From the NCBI GenBank assembly GCA_016212465.1, contig JACRGE010000020.1:1-44252 (forward strand): 44,252 bases of DNA. The letters run 5' to 3'. The notes below the pieces were generated by a model that was not told the DNA's origin, did not search any database, and was given only the letters and a program-made list of their open reading frames with translations. Of this stretch, positions 27,500 through 36,419 are shown piece after piece. The translations under genes and the position numbers were made by a program. Source of the stretch: Microcaldota archaeon (GTDB taxonomy: Archaea; Micrarchaeota; Micrarchaeia; Norongarragalinales; JACRGE01). The stretch's first letter is position 1; every line of letters begins with the position of its first letter.

Positions 27500-27640
27500 C
27501 TTTCATGTAATGAAAGAGGTTTGTGAAGGCGGATTGAAATCGCCTAACCCGTTTGCCTTCGGGCAAAAGCGTTCAGGCTTTTCTTGCGAGAAAACCTGGG
27601 AAAAGAAGCTGACGTCCATCAGCAGTGGGCAAAGCGTTAA
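27500..27640 (+). ncRNA. Candidate structured RNA or 5' leader upstream of the AAA ATPase gene (series of hairpins)
   Basis: TTTGCC-TTCG-GGCAAA (27552-27567), CAGG-c-TTTTCT-TGCG-AGAAAA-CCTG (27574-27598), GCTGA-CGTCCA-TCAGC (27608-27623), GGTT..GGCgGAT-TGAA-ATCGCC..AACC (about 27518-27549); TATA-like TTTTTATAT at about 27489. Confidence 0.4.
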
Positions 27641-28828
27641 ATGGAAAATGGTGGAAACATGCCTGAGGGAGCTGCGATCTTCGAAGCAAAGGAAAAGCTT
27701 CTCAGCCAACTGGGTTGGAGCGAAAACCCCTTTGTGAAGGACTTAAGGGTTTATGACAAAGAAAGCTTTATAAAGTACTACTGCCCATTCGAAGCAGCAA
27801 CCATCCTCCAACGACTTGCTTTCGATACGAAGGCGTGCATGTTGCTTGGTCCAAAGGGCGTCGGAAAAACTTCTGCACTCTATTACATCTTGTTTTCTCT
27901 GCCTCCCCAAGAATTTTCTGTTGTATTCTTTAAAGAGGCGCCTCGCAATTTGTACGAATTGGCGAAAGAGGCAGGAGCGGTTAAGGAAAAAAGCTTTTTT
28001 TCCAAGTTGTTTGCGTTTAGGAAAAAGGAAGCGGATATTTCAAGAAAGGAATTGGCTGAAAGGATCAAGGCTTCAGGCAAAAAAACTGTTTTTTTCCTTG
28101 ATGAAGCGCACTTAGCTGATTTGGATATGCACATGGAGTTCAAGTATTTGCTGGATGAGGTTCCCAACCTGCGGCTCGTAATATCTGCTCTAGGCAAGGA
28201 GAATTTCCCTGACTCTCTTCTACAGCTCGTAGGAGAGAACAACATCTTCCACAGAAGCAGTTTTTCAAAAGAAGAAATGACGCAAATCATCTCCCATAGG
28301 CTAAGTGCAGTTGGCGGAAGAGAGAGGCATCCATTTCCACCGGCTTTTCTTCAAAGCATCTACACCGAGCAAAACCTGCTGACTCCACGATATGTCTTCG
28401 ATGAATTGAATAACTATCTCGCAAGCCTGGCACTAGGAAAAGCGAAACCAACTCTCGTAGAAGAGGACCTGATTGTGAAGTCAGCAATTGAATATTCGCA
28501 GGGTGGGAAGGGGGAGGAACAGGAGATGCTTACGAAGCTTCACGCGGACTGGTGGGTCCTGCTTTCTCCCTCGCAGCAAAGAATTATGAGTATTCTACTT
28601 GCAGGCGAAGGGCTTTCCTTGAGCGAGATACTGGAAAAAACCAGCTTTAAGCAAGACACTGCATTCAATGCCTTAAGGCAATTGGAGGGACGGGACAAGG
28701 CAGAGCAGGAGAGAAAGCCAACTGTTCCCTTTCCCCTCATCTCTGTCGAACGGATTCAGGTTGGAAAACGGCCGAAGAACATCTATTACATTAATCAGAA
28801 GATAAAAAACCTTTTCACGCTGCATTAA
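27641..28828 (+). CDS. AAA/STAND-type ATPase with C-terminal winged helix (Orc/Cdc6-like organisation)
   Basis: LLGPKGVGKTSALYYIL, KTVFFLDEAHL, wHTH-like C-terminus. Confidence 0.75.
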   Translation: MENGGNMPEGAAIFEAKEKLLSQLGWSENPFVKDLRVYDKESFIKYYCPFEAATILQRLAFDTKACMLLGPKGVGKTSALYYILFSLPPQEFSVVFFKEAPRNLYELAKEAGAVKEKSFFSKLFAFRKKEADISRKELAERIKASGKKTVFFLDEAHLADLDMHMEFKYLLDEVPNLRLVISALGKENFPDSLLQLVGENNIFHRSSFSKEEMTQIISHRLSAVGGRERHPFPPAFLQSIYTEQNLLTPRYVFDELNNYLASLALGKAKPTLVEEDLIVKSAIEYSQGGKGEEQEMLTKLHADWWVLLSPSQQRIMSILLAGEGLSLSEILEKTSFKQDTAFNALRQLEGRDKAEQERKPTVPFPLISVERIQVGKRPKNIYYINQKIKNLFTLH

Positions 28829-28842
28829 AGGAGGTGTTTTTC

Positions 28843-28998
28843 ATGGAAGAAGCGGTTGACCGCGAATTTGCAAACAAGACGCTGTTGAAGGACTTGATTG
28901 AAGAATTGGGAAAAAGCACTTCAGCTTTCAAGATCTCTGTGTTGAACGACGAGGTTTTCATAAGCGTTGACAACTACATGTATTCCTTTATTAGGTAA
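28843..28998 (+). CDS. Small protein (51 aa)
   Basis: AAAGGAGGTG RBS 8 nt before ATG; MEEAVDREFANKTLLKDLIEELGKSTSAFKISVLNDEVFISVDNYMYSFIR. Confidence 0.65.
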   Translation: MEEAVDREFANKTLLKDLIEELGKSTSAFKISVLNDEVFISVDNYMYSFIR

Positions 28999-29031
28999 AA
29001 TATTCAGTAGGCGGCAAAAAAAGGTAATAAT

Positions 29032-29259
29032 ATGAAGGGCGTTTTTCCCTTGCTTGACATAGACAAAATCATCCGCGAGGCAGGGGCTGAGAGAGTGGAC
29101 GAGAGGGCTAGCATGAAGCTGAGTGAAATCCTTGAAGACAATGCTAAAGAACTCATCCAGAAAGCTCGGTTGTTCGCCAAGCACGCTGGAAGAAAAAGCA
29201 TCACAAAGAAAGACGTCCTACTTGCAGCCAGCCATATCCTGGAATCCAAATCTCCCTGA
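29032..29259 (+). CDS. Archaeal histone-fold protein
   Basis: FPLLDIDKIIREAGAERVDERASMKLSEILEDNAKELIQKARLFAKHAGRKSITKKDVLLA. Confidence 0.85.
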   Translation: MKGVFPLLDIDKIIREAGAERVDERASMKLSEILEDNAKELIQKARLFAKHAGRKSITKKDVLLAASHILESKSP

Positions 29260-29434
29260 GATCACAGGGGTAGTCCCGTTCTCAAAAGGTTGATTTCCTC
29301 TTCTCACTCTTTCTTTATAAAAATAAGTATTTTATCGCACAAAAATTGAATAGACGCGTTAAGAGATAGTTTTTTAAATCTCTTTTTAATACCTTCTTTA
29401 AGGAATATCATTATATGCTTTTCACGGAGGGATC

Positions 29435-30595
29435 TTGATGAAATTGTTTGAAAAAAGTGGTCTGCTCTTTTTGCCCTTTCTTTCCGTCGCCGTTGTTCTA
29501 TTAATCCTGAGCGGAAACGTATTTGGAGAAAACTATACAAACGCCACGACCACATCCACATGGAATTATACGCCGACTTCAACTTGGGTTCCCTCTCCCT
29601 CTCCGACTGCCTCTCCTTCCGTTTCGCCGACGCCCTCACCTATACCCTCAAACTGTTCTGATTCCGATGGAGGATACAATGTTTATACCAAAGGCACTTG
29701 CGCTCCTTGGGGCGGCACGGATTACTGCGCTTCCTCAACGGTTTTGCATGAATTTACTTGTGTTGCAGAACCCGGCTGTGTTTCTTATAACACGACCTGC
29801 CCCGTTGGATATAATTGTTTGAATGGCGCGTGCGTTCCTTCAACTAACGTGACGAACTGCACTGATTCAGATGGCGGATACAACATCTATACTCGAGGCT
29901 CCTGTTACTCTAGCGTTTACGGGTACTCTCTGTATGACTACTGCCTCAGCTCTTCTCAGCTCGTGGAGTTCTACTGCTCTGCTGGCGCGTGCAGGAATTC
30001 AACAGTCACTTGTCCATCTGGTTACACCTGCTCTGTCGGCGCGTGCGTCCGCTCTTCAGTTCAATGCAACAAAGCCCCCTCAGTTTCCATTACTCCTTCT
30101 CTTCAGTATGGTTTGCTTGGCCAGACCTTGAATTATACCGTGAATATCCAGAGCATGGACGACAAGGGGTGTAATGCAACGTATTTCAGTATCATGACCC
30201 AGAGCGTTCCCTTCGGTTGGAGGACGTGGCTTTCGACGTATTCAGTAAGGCTTTCTCCAGGCGAGTTGAAGAAGGTTATTGTTTATGTGACTTCGCCTGC
30301 CAACGTCAGGCCATGTGGCGACTACTATTTCGGGGTGAAGGCAACGGCTTCATACTCTGGTGCTTCAAGGAGCGCTTACGCGATGTATGGCTTGGCTGCA
30401 GGTGCAACCACGCCTACCGGGAGTGGTTCAGGCCAAGCAGGTCTTGCAGCCTCATCATCCTTGCCAGGGATGGACGTCATTACTATGCTATTGCAGCTGT
30501 TGATTCTGCTTGGTCTAGTGGTTTTCATATACGATCTCAGAACTAGGAAAGCTCCAGCTAAGGCAGAGTCAAAAGCCCCAGAAAAGAAGAAATAG
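29435..30595 (+). CDS. Cell-surface protein: signal peptide, Ser/Thr/Pro stalk, two Cys-rich repeats, NEW3-like domain, C-terminal TM
   Basis: NCSDSDGGYNVYTKGTC... and NCTDSDGGYNIYTRGSC... repeats, MLLQLLILLGLVVFIYDLRTRK. Confidence 0.8.
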   Translation: MMKLFEKSGLLFLPFLSVAVVLLILSGNVFGENYTNATTTSTWNYTPTSTWVPSPSPTASPSVSPTPSPIPSNCSDSDGGYNVYTKGTCAPWGGTDYCASSTVLHEFTCVAEPGCVSYNTTCPVGYNCLNGACVPSTNVTNCTDSDGGYNIYTRGSCYSSVYGYSLYDYCLSSSQLVEFYCSAGACRNSTVTCPSGYTCSVGACVRSSVQCNKAPSVSITPSLQYGLLGQTLNYTVNIQSMDDKGCNATYFSIMTQSVPFGWRTWLSTYSVRLSPGELKKVIVYVTSPANVRPCGDYYFGVKATASYSGASRSAYAMYGLAAGATTPTGSGSGQAGLAASSSLPGMDVITMLLQLLILLGLVVFIYDLRTRKAPAKAESKAPEKKK

Positions 30596-30780
30596 TTCCT
30601 TTTTCACTTTTCAATTTTTTTGGAGAGCATCCGTAATTCAGGTTTTTTGCGAGCTTCATGCACGCTTTGAAATCACAATGCTTCTGGAGACGCATTAAAA
30701 TTTTTCGTCGCAAGCAGAAAGCAATTTCATTAATCGCACTCTTTGAGGCAGTATCTCCCTTTTGAAAGATGCTCAGCCAA

Positions 30781-31509
30781 TTACTCGAATTCAAAGTAGT
30801 CTTCTCTGTTGAACTCATACAAGCTTTTCACGAACTTTCTTCCTTCGTACGTGAACGTCAACAGGATCTCTTCAAGAGGCCCCTGGAAAGTAAATGCAGA
30901 GCATTCCTGCGAGGGATCGAAGAGATACTGTTTTTCAGCAAAAAAGAAGATCAGAACAGGGTGTTTGAAGCCGCCTTCCATCTCCAGCACCCTTATCTTT
31001 GCATTCTTGCAGCCGCCTGCCAAGAGCAGGGAGCATAGAAAGAGTACTTTGTCGAACGAGTCAGCAGCTTTCAGCTCAGCAGTATCCCGGTAACTGAGCC
31101 AAAACGAAACCGAGATGTCCGAGTGAACTGGATGGAATGATTGGACGAGCGAATAGGTCCGTTCGGCGTATTTGAGAAAATCTCTTTCATATGAATAAGA
31201 TGCTTCTTGAACGCCTAGCTGGCCAAGTATCTCCTTCTTGAATTGCGCTATGGTTTCATCAGAGTCGCTTATCATCAGCTTGAGCTCGGGGATGGTTTTC
31301 TCTTCGCTTGAATTAATGAACTCCTCGTATTTTTCGATGATTTTTTTATAAAAAGCCAGTCTTGTCTTGCAAGTCTCCAATTCTCCCGTTTGTTCATTTT
31401 CCACTTCCCAAATCCCCCTTCCCCATTTTTTAGAATGCAGACGGCCCCCGGGTCTCAGAAAATTAGGGGAGGCAAGTAATAAAAGCGTTAAATTACGAGC
31501 TGAAATCAA
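30781..31509 (-). CDS. Transglutaminase-like / papain-fold protein (tentative)
   Basis: FLCSLLLAGGCKNAKIRVLEMEGGFKHPVLIFFFAEKQYLFDPS: C...H...D spacing like a transglutaminase core. Start uncertain. Confidence 0.5.
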   Translation of the reverse strand: MISARNLTLLLLASPNFLRPGGRLHSKKWGRGIWEVENEQTGELETCKTRLAFYKKIIEKYEEFINSSEEKTIPELKLMISDSDETIAQFKKEILGQLGVQEASYSYERDFLKYAERTYSLVQSFHPVHSDISVSFWLSYRDTAELKAADSFDKVLFLCSLLLAGGCKNAKIRVLEMEGGFKHPVLIFFFAEKQYLFDPSQECSAFTFQGPLEEILLTFTYEGRKFVKSLYEFNREDYFEFE

Positions 31510-31625
31510 TTTGAACTGAGAAACGTGCTTTTTTTGAAAAATATGCCGGAGGAACCTCTACTTCATGTTAATTAAATAGAAAACCGATATATTTTAGGAA
31601 ACGCCCTGTTTTTTTGAGTGGTGTA

Positions 31626-32933
31626 ATGTATCTACATTTTCTAGGAGGAGCAAGAGAAGTCGGCAGGAGCGCGGTGCTTGTCGAGGGAAGCAAGAACCTC
31701 CTATTGGATTGCGGAGTCAAATTAGGCGAAAACGAGGAGTACCCTTTGCTGGACAGGAGCATTATCAAAAGAATTAACCGCGTAGTCGTCTCACACGCCC
31801 ACCTGGATCACTCCGGCTACCTGCCTGCCTTGTACGCCTTCGGATACAATGGTAAAATAACCACCACAAAGCCAACTAGGGACCTCATTCAACTGTTGCT
31901 TGCCGACTACCTCAGGCTGAAACAGGATTTCTCGCCTTATTCCCAAGAGGACGTGATAAAGTGCCTTAAACACACTGACATCCTAGAATATGACCGGGGT
32001 ACGGAAATTGTCTTGCGGGAAGCAGGCCACATATTAGGCAGTGCCCTTACCGAGGTAGAAATGGACGGAAAAAAAATTATTTACACCGGCGACATCAACA
32101 CGAGGCCATCAAGGCTCATTGAAGCCGCTCGAACTGACTTGAGTGGAGACGTTCTGATAATGGAAAGCACCTATGGCGGCAAGAGCGACAAACATATCCC
32201 CGCCAAGGAAGCTGGAAGAATGTTGATTGACTCCATCACCCAAACGTTTAATGAGGGCGGCAAGGTGTTGATTCCCACCTTTGCGATAGGCCGAGGACAA
32301 GAAATATTGTTTACCCTTGAAAGCTACCTGCGCTCTGGTGGGCTCGAGAAGACGCCCATTTTTTTGGATGGGATGATAAACAAAGCGCTTAGGATATACA
32401 GGCATAACGCAATCTATTTAAAGGATGAGATAAAGAGAAGGATTCTGACGAGCGAGGACGATCCATTCAAGAGCAAGTATTACCTGGTTCCAAGAACGAA
32501 GAACAAGGAAGAAGTGTTCGAGACCGAGCGAGCGATAATCCTCACGACTTCAGGAATGCTCAACGGAGGACCGGTCCTCGGATACTTGGAAAAGATGGCT
32601 GGTGACCGCAAGAACAAGATTGTACTCGTCGGTTATCAAGTGGAGGGAACGAGGGGCAGGAAACTTCTTGAAGGAGAAAAAAGCGTTCAAATCGACGATC
32701 ATGAAATTGAAGTGAAGATGAAAGTGGACCTAGCTCCTTTTACAGCTCACTCAGACCATTCGGAGCTGGTAAAGTTCGTGCGCTCGACCGATGGTTTGAA
32801 GAAAGTGATTCTCGTGCACGGCGAAGGAAGAAAGCCTTTTGAGTTGGCGGAAGAACTTGAGCTGGTTTCGGAAAAGAGGAGGCACCAGTTTGAGGTCATC
32901 GTGCCGGAGTTGGGTGAGGAAATACGCATATGA
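31626..32933 (+). CDS. Metallo-beta-lactamase/beta-CASP ribonuclease (archaeal CPSF-like)
   Basis: FLGGAREVGRSAVLVEG, VVVSHAHLDHSGYLPAL, LIMESTYGG, VEMDGKKIIYTGDIN, APFTAHSDHSEL. Confidence 0.93.
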   Translation: MYLHFLGGAREVGRSAVLVEGSKNLLLDCGVKLGENEEYPLLDRSIIKRINRVVVSHAHLDHSGYLPALYAFGYNGKITTTKPTRDLIQLLLADYLRLKQDFSPYSQEDVIKCLKHTDILEYDRGTEIVLREAGHILGSALTEVEMDGKKIIYTGDINTRPSRLIEAARTDLSGDVLIMESTYGGKSDKHIPAKEAGRMLIDSITQTFNEGGKVLIPTFAIGRGQEILFTLESYLRSGGLEKTPIFLDGMINKALRIYRHNAIYLKDEIKRRILTSEDDPFKSKYYLVPRTKNKEEVFETERAIILTTSGMLNGGPVLGYLEKMAGDRKNKIVLVGYQVEGTRGRKLLEGEKSVQIDDHEIEVKMKVDLAPFTAHSDHSELVKFVRSTDGLKKVILVHGEGRKPFELAEELELVSEKRRHQFEVIVPELGEEIRI

Positions 32934-33200
32934 TTAGGCTTCATCATATCTTGCCTTTATCTCTTTTCTTAGCTTCCATCGCATCCATTTCGTGTATGAG
33001 ACACCGGAATTGGATTTCTCAAGTCGTTCCACGTACTTCTTTGACTCAAGGAACTTCAGCACCCTTGCAATAAATTCATTGTCCCTTGCCAGCTCGTCAG
33101 CTATCTCAACGGTGCTCATTGAAAGCGGGAATTTATCGTACAACAAGCCGAGTACGCTTTCAGCTATCTTATTGAAGGTCTTCTCGGAGATTTTCGACAC
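32934..33200 (-). CDS. Small winged-helix protein
   Basis: LLYDKFPLSMSTVEIADELARDNEFIARVLKFLESKKYVERLEKSNSGVSYTKW. Confidence 0.65.
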   Translation of the reverse strand: MSKISEKTFNKIAESVLGLLYDKFPLSMSTVEIADELARDNEFIARVLKFLESKKYVERLEKSNSGVSYTKWMRWKLRKEIKARYDEA

Positions 33201-33283
33201 CTGATCACTGAAGTATTAAATCTTTGGAATCTAATAATGTTTTTCCTCAAATTTACTGAATTACTTCTAGTTCCCTGGCAAGC

Positions 33284-34723
33284 GTGTTTTTTATGGATAG
33301 GCAAAAAGATTTAAATGGATTTTTGAAGCATGCCAGCGAAGTTGGAAAAGCAGTCCTTGAATTCAGAAACCCCCTCCTCGTTGGAGACTATGATGCCGAC
33401 GGAATCTCCAGCACTTCAATAGGCGCACTTGCACTCAAAAGAAAGGGTATTCCCTTCGAGATCAATATCCTTAGAAAACGAGATGAGAAAACAATCAAGG
33501 AAATAGGAAAAAGCAACTGCGAGGAAATTGTTTTTTTTGACTTCGGTTCGGGTATGTTGAACATTATAGAGCAGGAGCTTGTGGGAAAAAAATTTGTAGT
33601 AATAGACCACCACCAGCCTGAAAAGGATTCCAAGAGTGAGTTCCACGCAAACCCCCATCAATTCGGATTCAGTGGTGTGAACGAAGCGTCCGCTTCCACT
33701 GTTTCCTATCTGTGCTTTCGCGAATGCGGTTTTGACCTGAGTGAATACGCAGTAGTTGGTGCAGTCGGTGATATGCAGGACAATTATGGCGGGGAACGCG
33801 GCTTTACGGGGCTGAACAAGTTTGTTTTAGACGAGGCACTTGAAAATGGGATTGTGTTTGTGACGAAAGACTTGAAGATCTTTGGCAGGGTTTCAAGGCC
33901 CCTCGTGTGGTTCCTCAACTACTCTGCTGAACCTTATCTACCTGGACTCACCAACGACGAGAAAGCTTGCGCGGCTTTCCTTGAGAAAAACGGCATTCCC
34001 TTGAGGGAAGAAACCGAAGTGAGTGGGAAAAAGGTTTTTCGTTGGCTGCACTACTATGATTTGAACGTATTCCAGAGAAGGAGGTTCGTAAGCGCGTTGG
34101 TTAACTACTGCTACGAGAAGGGGTTGAGTGAGGACGTGGTCAAGGAGCTCATTGGAAACGTTTATTGTTTTCTGAGGGAAAAGCAGAACACAGAACTCTA
34201 TGATGCATATGAGTTTTCAACTCTCTTGAACGCCTGCGGGAGGCATGGCCAGCCGGAGGTAGGTATTGGAGTCTGCCTTCATGAAAACGGTGCTTTCGAG
34301 GAGGCCAAGAAAATACTCAACACCCATAGAGCATTCATCAGGAACGGCATTTCGCTTGCGAAAAGAAAAACCTCGGATTATGGGGCGTTCTATTTCCTTG
34401 ACGGAAGAGGAAAAGTTCCGCCTACTGTGGTAGGAAGCATTGCAGGAACCTACTTCAACTCGGGGTTGGTGAAGCGCAACAAGCCAATCATCGCCTTCAG
34501 CTTAGACGAGGACAACAACATAAAGGTTTCTGCAAGAGGCAGTAGGGTGTTGGTGGAGCAAGGATTGGATCTGACCACTGCAATGAAGAAAGCAGCTTAT
34601 GGAATCGGTTTCGGTGGCGGTCACACGATAGCAGCAGGAGCATCCATAAAAAAGGGGTCTGAAAAGGAATTTCTCCTGAGATGCAAGAACATAATCTCAT
34701 CGCAGTTGCATCCAAAACAATAA
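33284..34723 (+). CDS. DHH-family phosphoesterase, RecJ-like nuclease
   Basis: LVGDYDADGISSTSIGALAL, VVIDHHQPE, C-terminal GGGHTIAAGASI. Confidence 0.92.
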   Translation: MFFMDRQKDLNGFLKHASEVGKAVLEFRNPLLVGDYDADGISSTSIGALALKRKGIPFEINILRKRDEKTIKEIGKSNCEEIVFFDFGSGMLNIIEQELVGKKFVVIDHHQPEKDSKSEFHANPHQFGFSGVNEASASTVSYLCFRECGFDLSEYAVVGAVGDMQDNYGGERGFTGLNKFVLDEALENGIVFVTKDLKIFGRVSRPLVWFLNYSAEPYLPGLTNDEKACAAFLEKNGIPLREETEVSGKKVFRWLHYYDLNVFQRRRFVSALVNYCYEKGLSEDVVKELIGNVYCFLREKQNTELYDAYEFSTLLNACGRHGQPEVGIGVCLHENGAFEEAKKILNTHRAFIRNGISLAKRKTSDYGAFYFLDGRGKVPPTVVGSIAGTYFNSGLVKRNKPIIAFSLDEDNNIKVSARGSRVLVEQGLDLTTAMKKAAYGIGFGGGHTIAAGASIKKGSEKEFLLRCKNIISSQLHPKQ

Positions 34724-34749
34724 CGCCGTAGGTGATCTACTCTCCAACT

Positions 34750-36000
34750 CTACCTTCTTTTCACTTGTTTTTGAGCCTGTTTTTTGCGTTGTTTTCTTTT
34801 CTGCAGGAAGTAATAGATTATGAAGCAGGCTATGAGGACGATAACCATCACTAGTGCTGTCGTGAATGCGTCCAACTCGGGAAAGTAGATTACAAGACTT
34901 GCTTTTCCTGCGGCATAACCTGACGGAGCCTGGACTGAAGCATTTACTCCGCCGATCTCGTATATCGCATAAGCAGTTTTTGAAGCCCCCATTGAATTAA
35001 CTGCAGTTGCCCCAAAATAGTAGCTGCCACAGGGTTTGATATTCGTTGGTGGGGTCATATACAAGAAAACCCTCCTGAGTTCCCCTGGTGCCATTTTTAG
35101 AGCATAAGCCGAGAGCACAGCTCGCCACCCATAAGGGATGCTTGCAGGCGTAAGGTTGAATACGCTAGGGCTACAGCTGCTGTTGTCCGTGCTTTGGACA
35201 TTCACAATGTACGCGAGACTTCGGCCGAGCGTTCCATACTGAGTTCCAGGATTTATAGAAATAGCTGGAGAGCTATTGCACTGCATCCCCTTTGATGGGG
35301 TTGGTTCGACTGGCGGGTTTATACTGGCGTTCCTTCCCTCGCTTATTATATAATACCCTCTTCCATAGCCCAAAAGGTTGTTTGCAGTTGCGTAGATAAT
35401 AAACAGATGATTCACGTGGGGGGTAGCGTTGGCTGAAGGTAGGACGCTGAAGTTGACTACAGTACTTTGATTCGGCGCGAGATAAACAGTCTTCTCCATT
35501 GAATAGTTTCCCGCATCACCCGCAAGGTGAAAGAGGTTTATCATGCTTGGTGTACAGTATTGCTTGTCATTGTTTTTTATTGCCACCGAATAACTGATGC
35601 CTTGGCGGAAATAACTGTATTGCCGGTAAGGGTATACTGCGACTGAGGGCGGCGCTCGCACGCAGCCCGTTGGATATGCACTCTTTGAGAGACTGCATGC
35701 TCCATTTAAACAGGCTTGCTCAGAAGGACAAGGCACCGTAAGGTAGCTGCAACCGCGCTCGGAGCAATATGCTTCGCGCACTGCACTGGAATTCACGCAG
35801 TAGTCTGTCAAGTAGGTTATAGCCGCGCCGTATGTCAAAGAGTCCGTGGACAAGCAGCTTCCGCGGATACTGGGGTTTTGCTCTCCATCGGAGTCAATGC
35901 AGTTGATTGCTCCGACAATTGCAGCAGTGAATAAAAACAGATAGATGGAAACGAGGACCAAGCGACGATGTAAACTCCTTGCAATCATCCCGGCACCCAT
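34750..36000 (-). CDS. Cell-surface protein paralogous to 29435-30595
   Basis: NCIDSDGEQNPSIRGSC...CPSEQACLNGAC; INPGTQYGTLGRSLAYIVNVQSTDNSSCSPSVFNLTPASIPYGWRAVLSAYALKMAPGELRRVFLYMTPP; C-terminal TM. Confidence 0.8.
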   Translation of the reverse strand: MGAGMIARSLHRRLVLVSIYLFLFTAAIVGAINCIDSDGEQNPSIRGSCLSTDSLTYGAAITYLTDYCVNSSAVREAYCSERGCSYLTVPCPSEQACLNGACSLSKSAYPTGCVRAPPSVAVYPYRQYSYFRQGISYSVAIKNNDKQYCTPSMINLFHLAGDAGNYSMEKTVYLAPNQSTVVNFSVLPSANATPHVNHLFIIYATANNLLGYGRGYYIISEGRNASINPPVEPTPSKGMQCNSSPAISINPGTQYGTLGRSLAYIVNVQSTDNSSCSPSVFNLTPASIPYGWRAVLSAYALKMAPGELRRVFLYMTPPTNIKPCGSYYFGATAVNSMGASKTAYAIYEIGGVNASVQAPSGYAAGKASLVIYFPELDAFTTALVMVIVLIACFIIYYFLQKRKQRKKQAQKQVKRR

Positions 36001-36222
36001 TCAACAAAATCCATTACGGTGTTGCAGTTATTAATTATTTATTTGTTAAAAATATTGAAGTAATCCTTCCTGTTTTGTCTCTGTAAAACTTATTGTACTT
36101 GCTTTAAATAAACCCCTAGTATCCCGCTGTTCTGGTCTAAGTCTGTTGCAAAGTTTTTAGTGCCATGTCATTTTAAATTTTCTTGCATTATCATATTGCT
36201 TCTTTTGCTTGACAGTGGTTAA

Positions 36223-36408
36223 ATGTCTGAGATTGAAAAGTTCAGGCTCGATGAGCGGAAGTGCATCTACTGCGGGGGCTGTGTTTCCGTTTGCCCAGTT
36301 TTGGCGATTACGCTGGAGGAAACCAGGATAATCTGCGACCAAAAGAAATGCACTCGTTGCAGAGCCTGCGAAAAGGTTTGTCCACTGAAGGCAATCACGA
36401 TAATCTGA
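36223..36408 (+). CDS. 2[4Fe-4S] ferredoxin
   Basis: CIYCGGCVSVCP and CTRCRACEKVCP. Confidence 0.93.
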   Translation: MSEIEKFRLDERKCIYCGGCVSVCPVLAITLEETRIICDQKKCTRCRACEKVCPLKAITII

Positions 36409-36419
36409 TTGGTGAGTGA

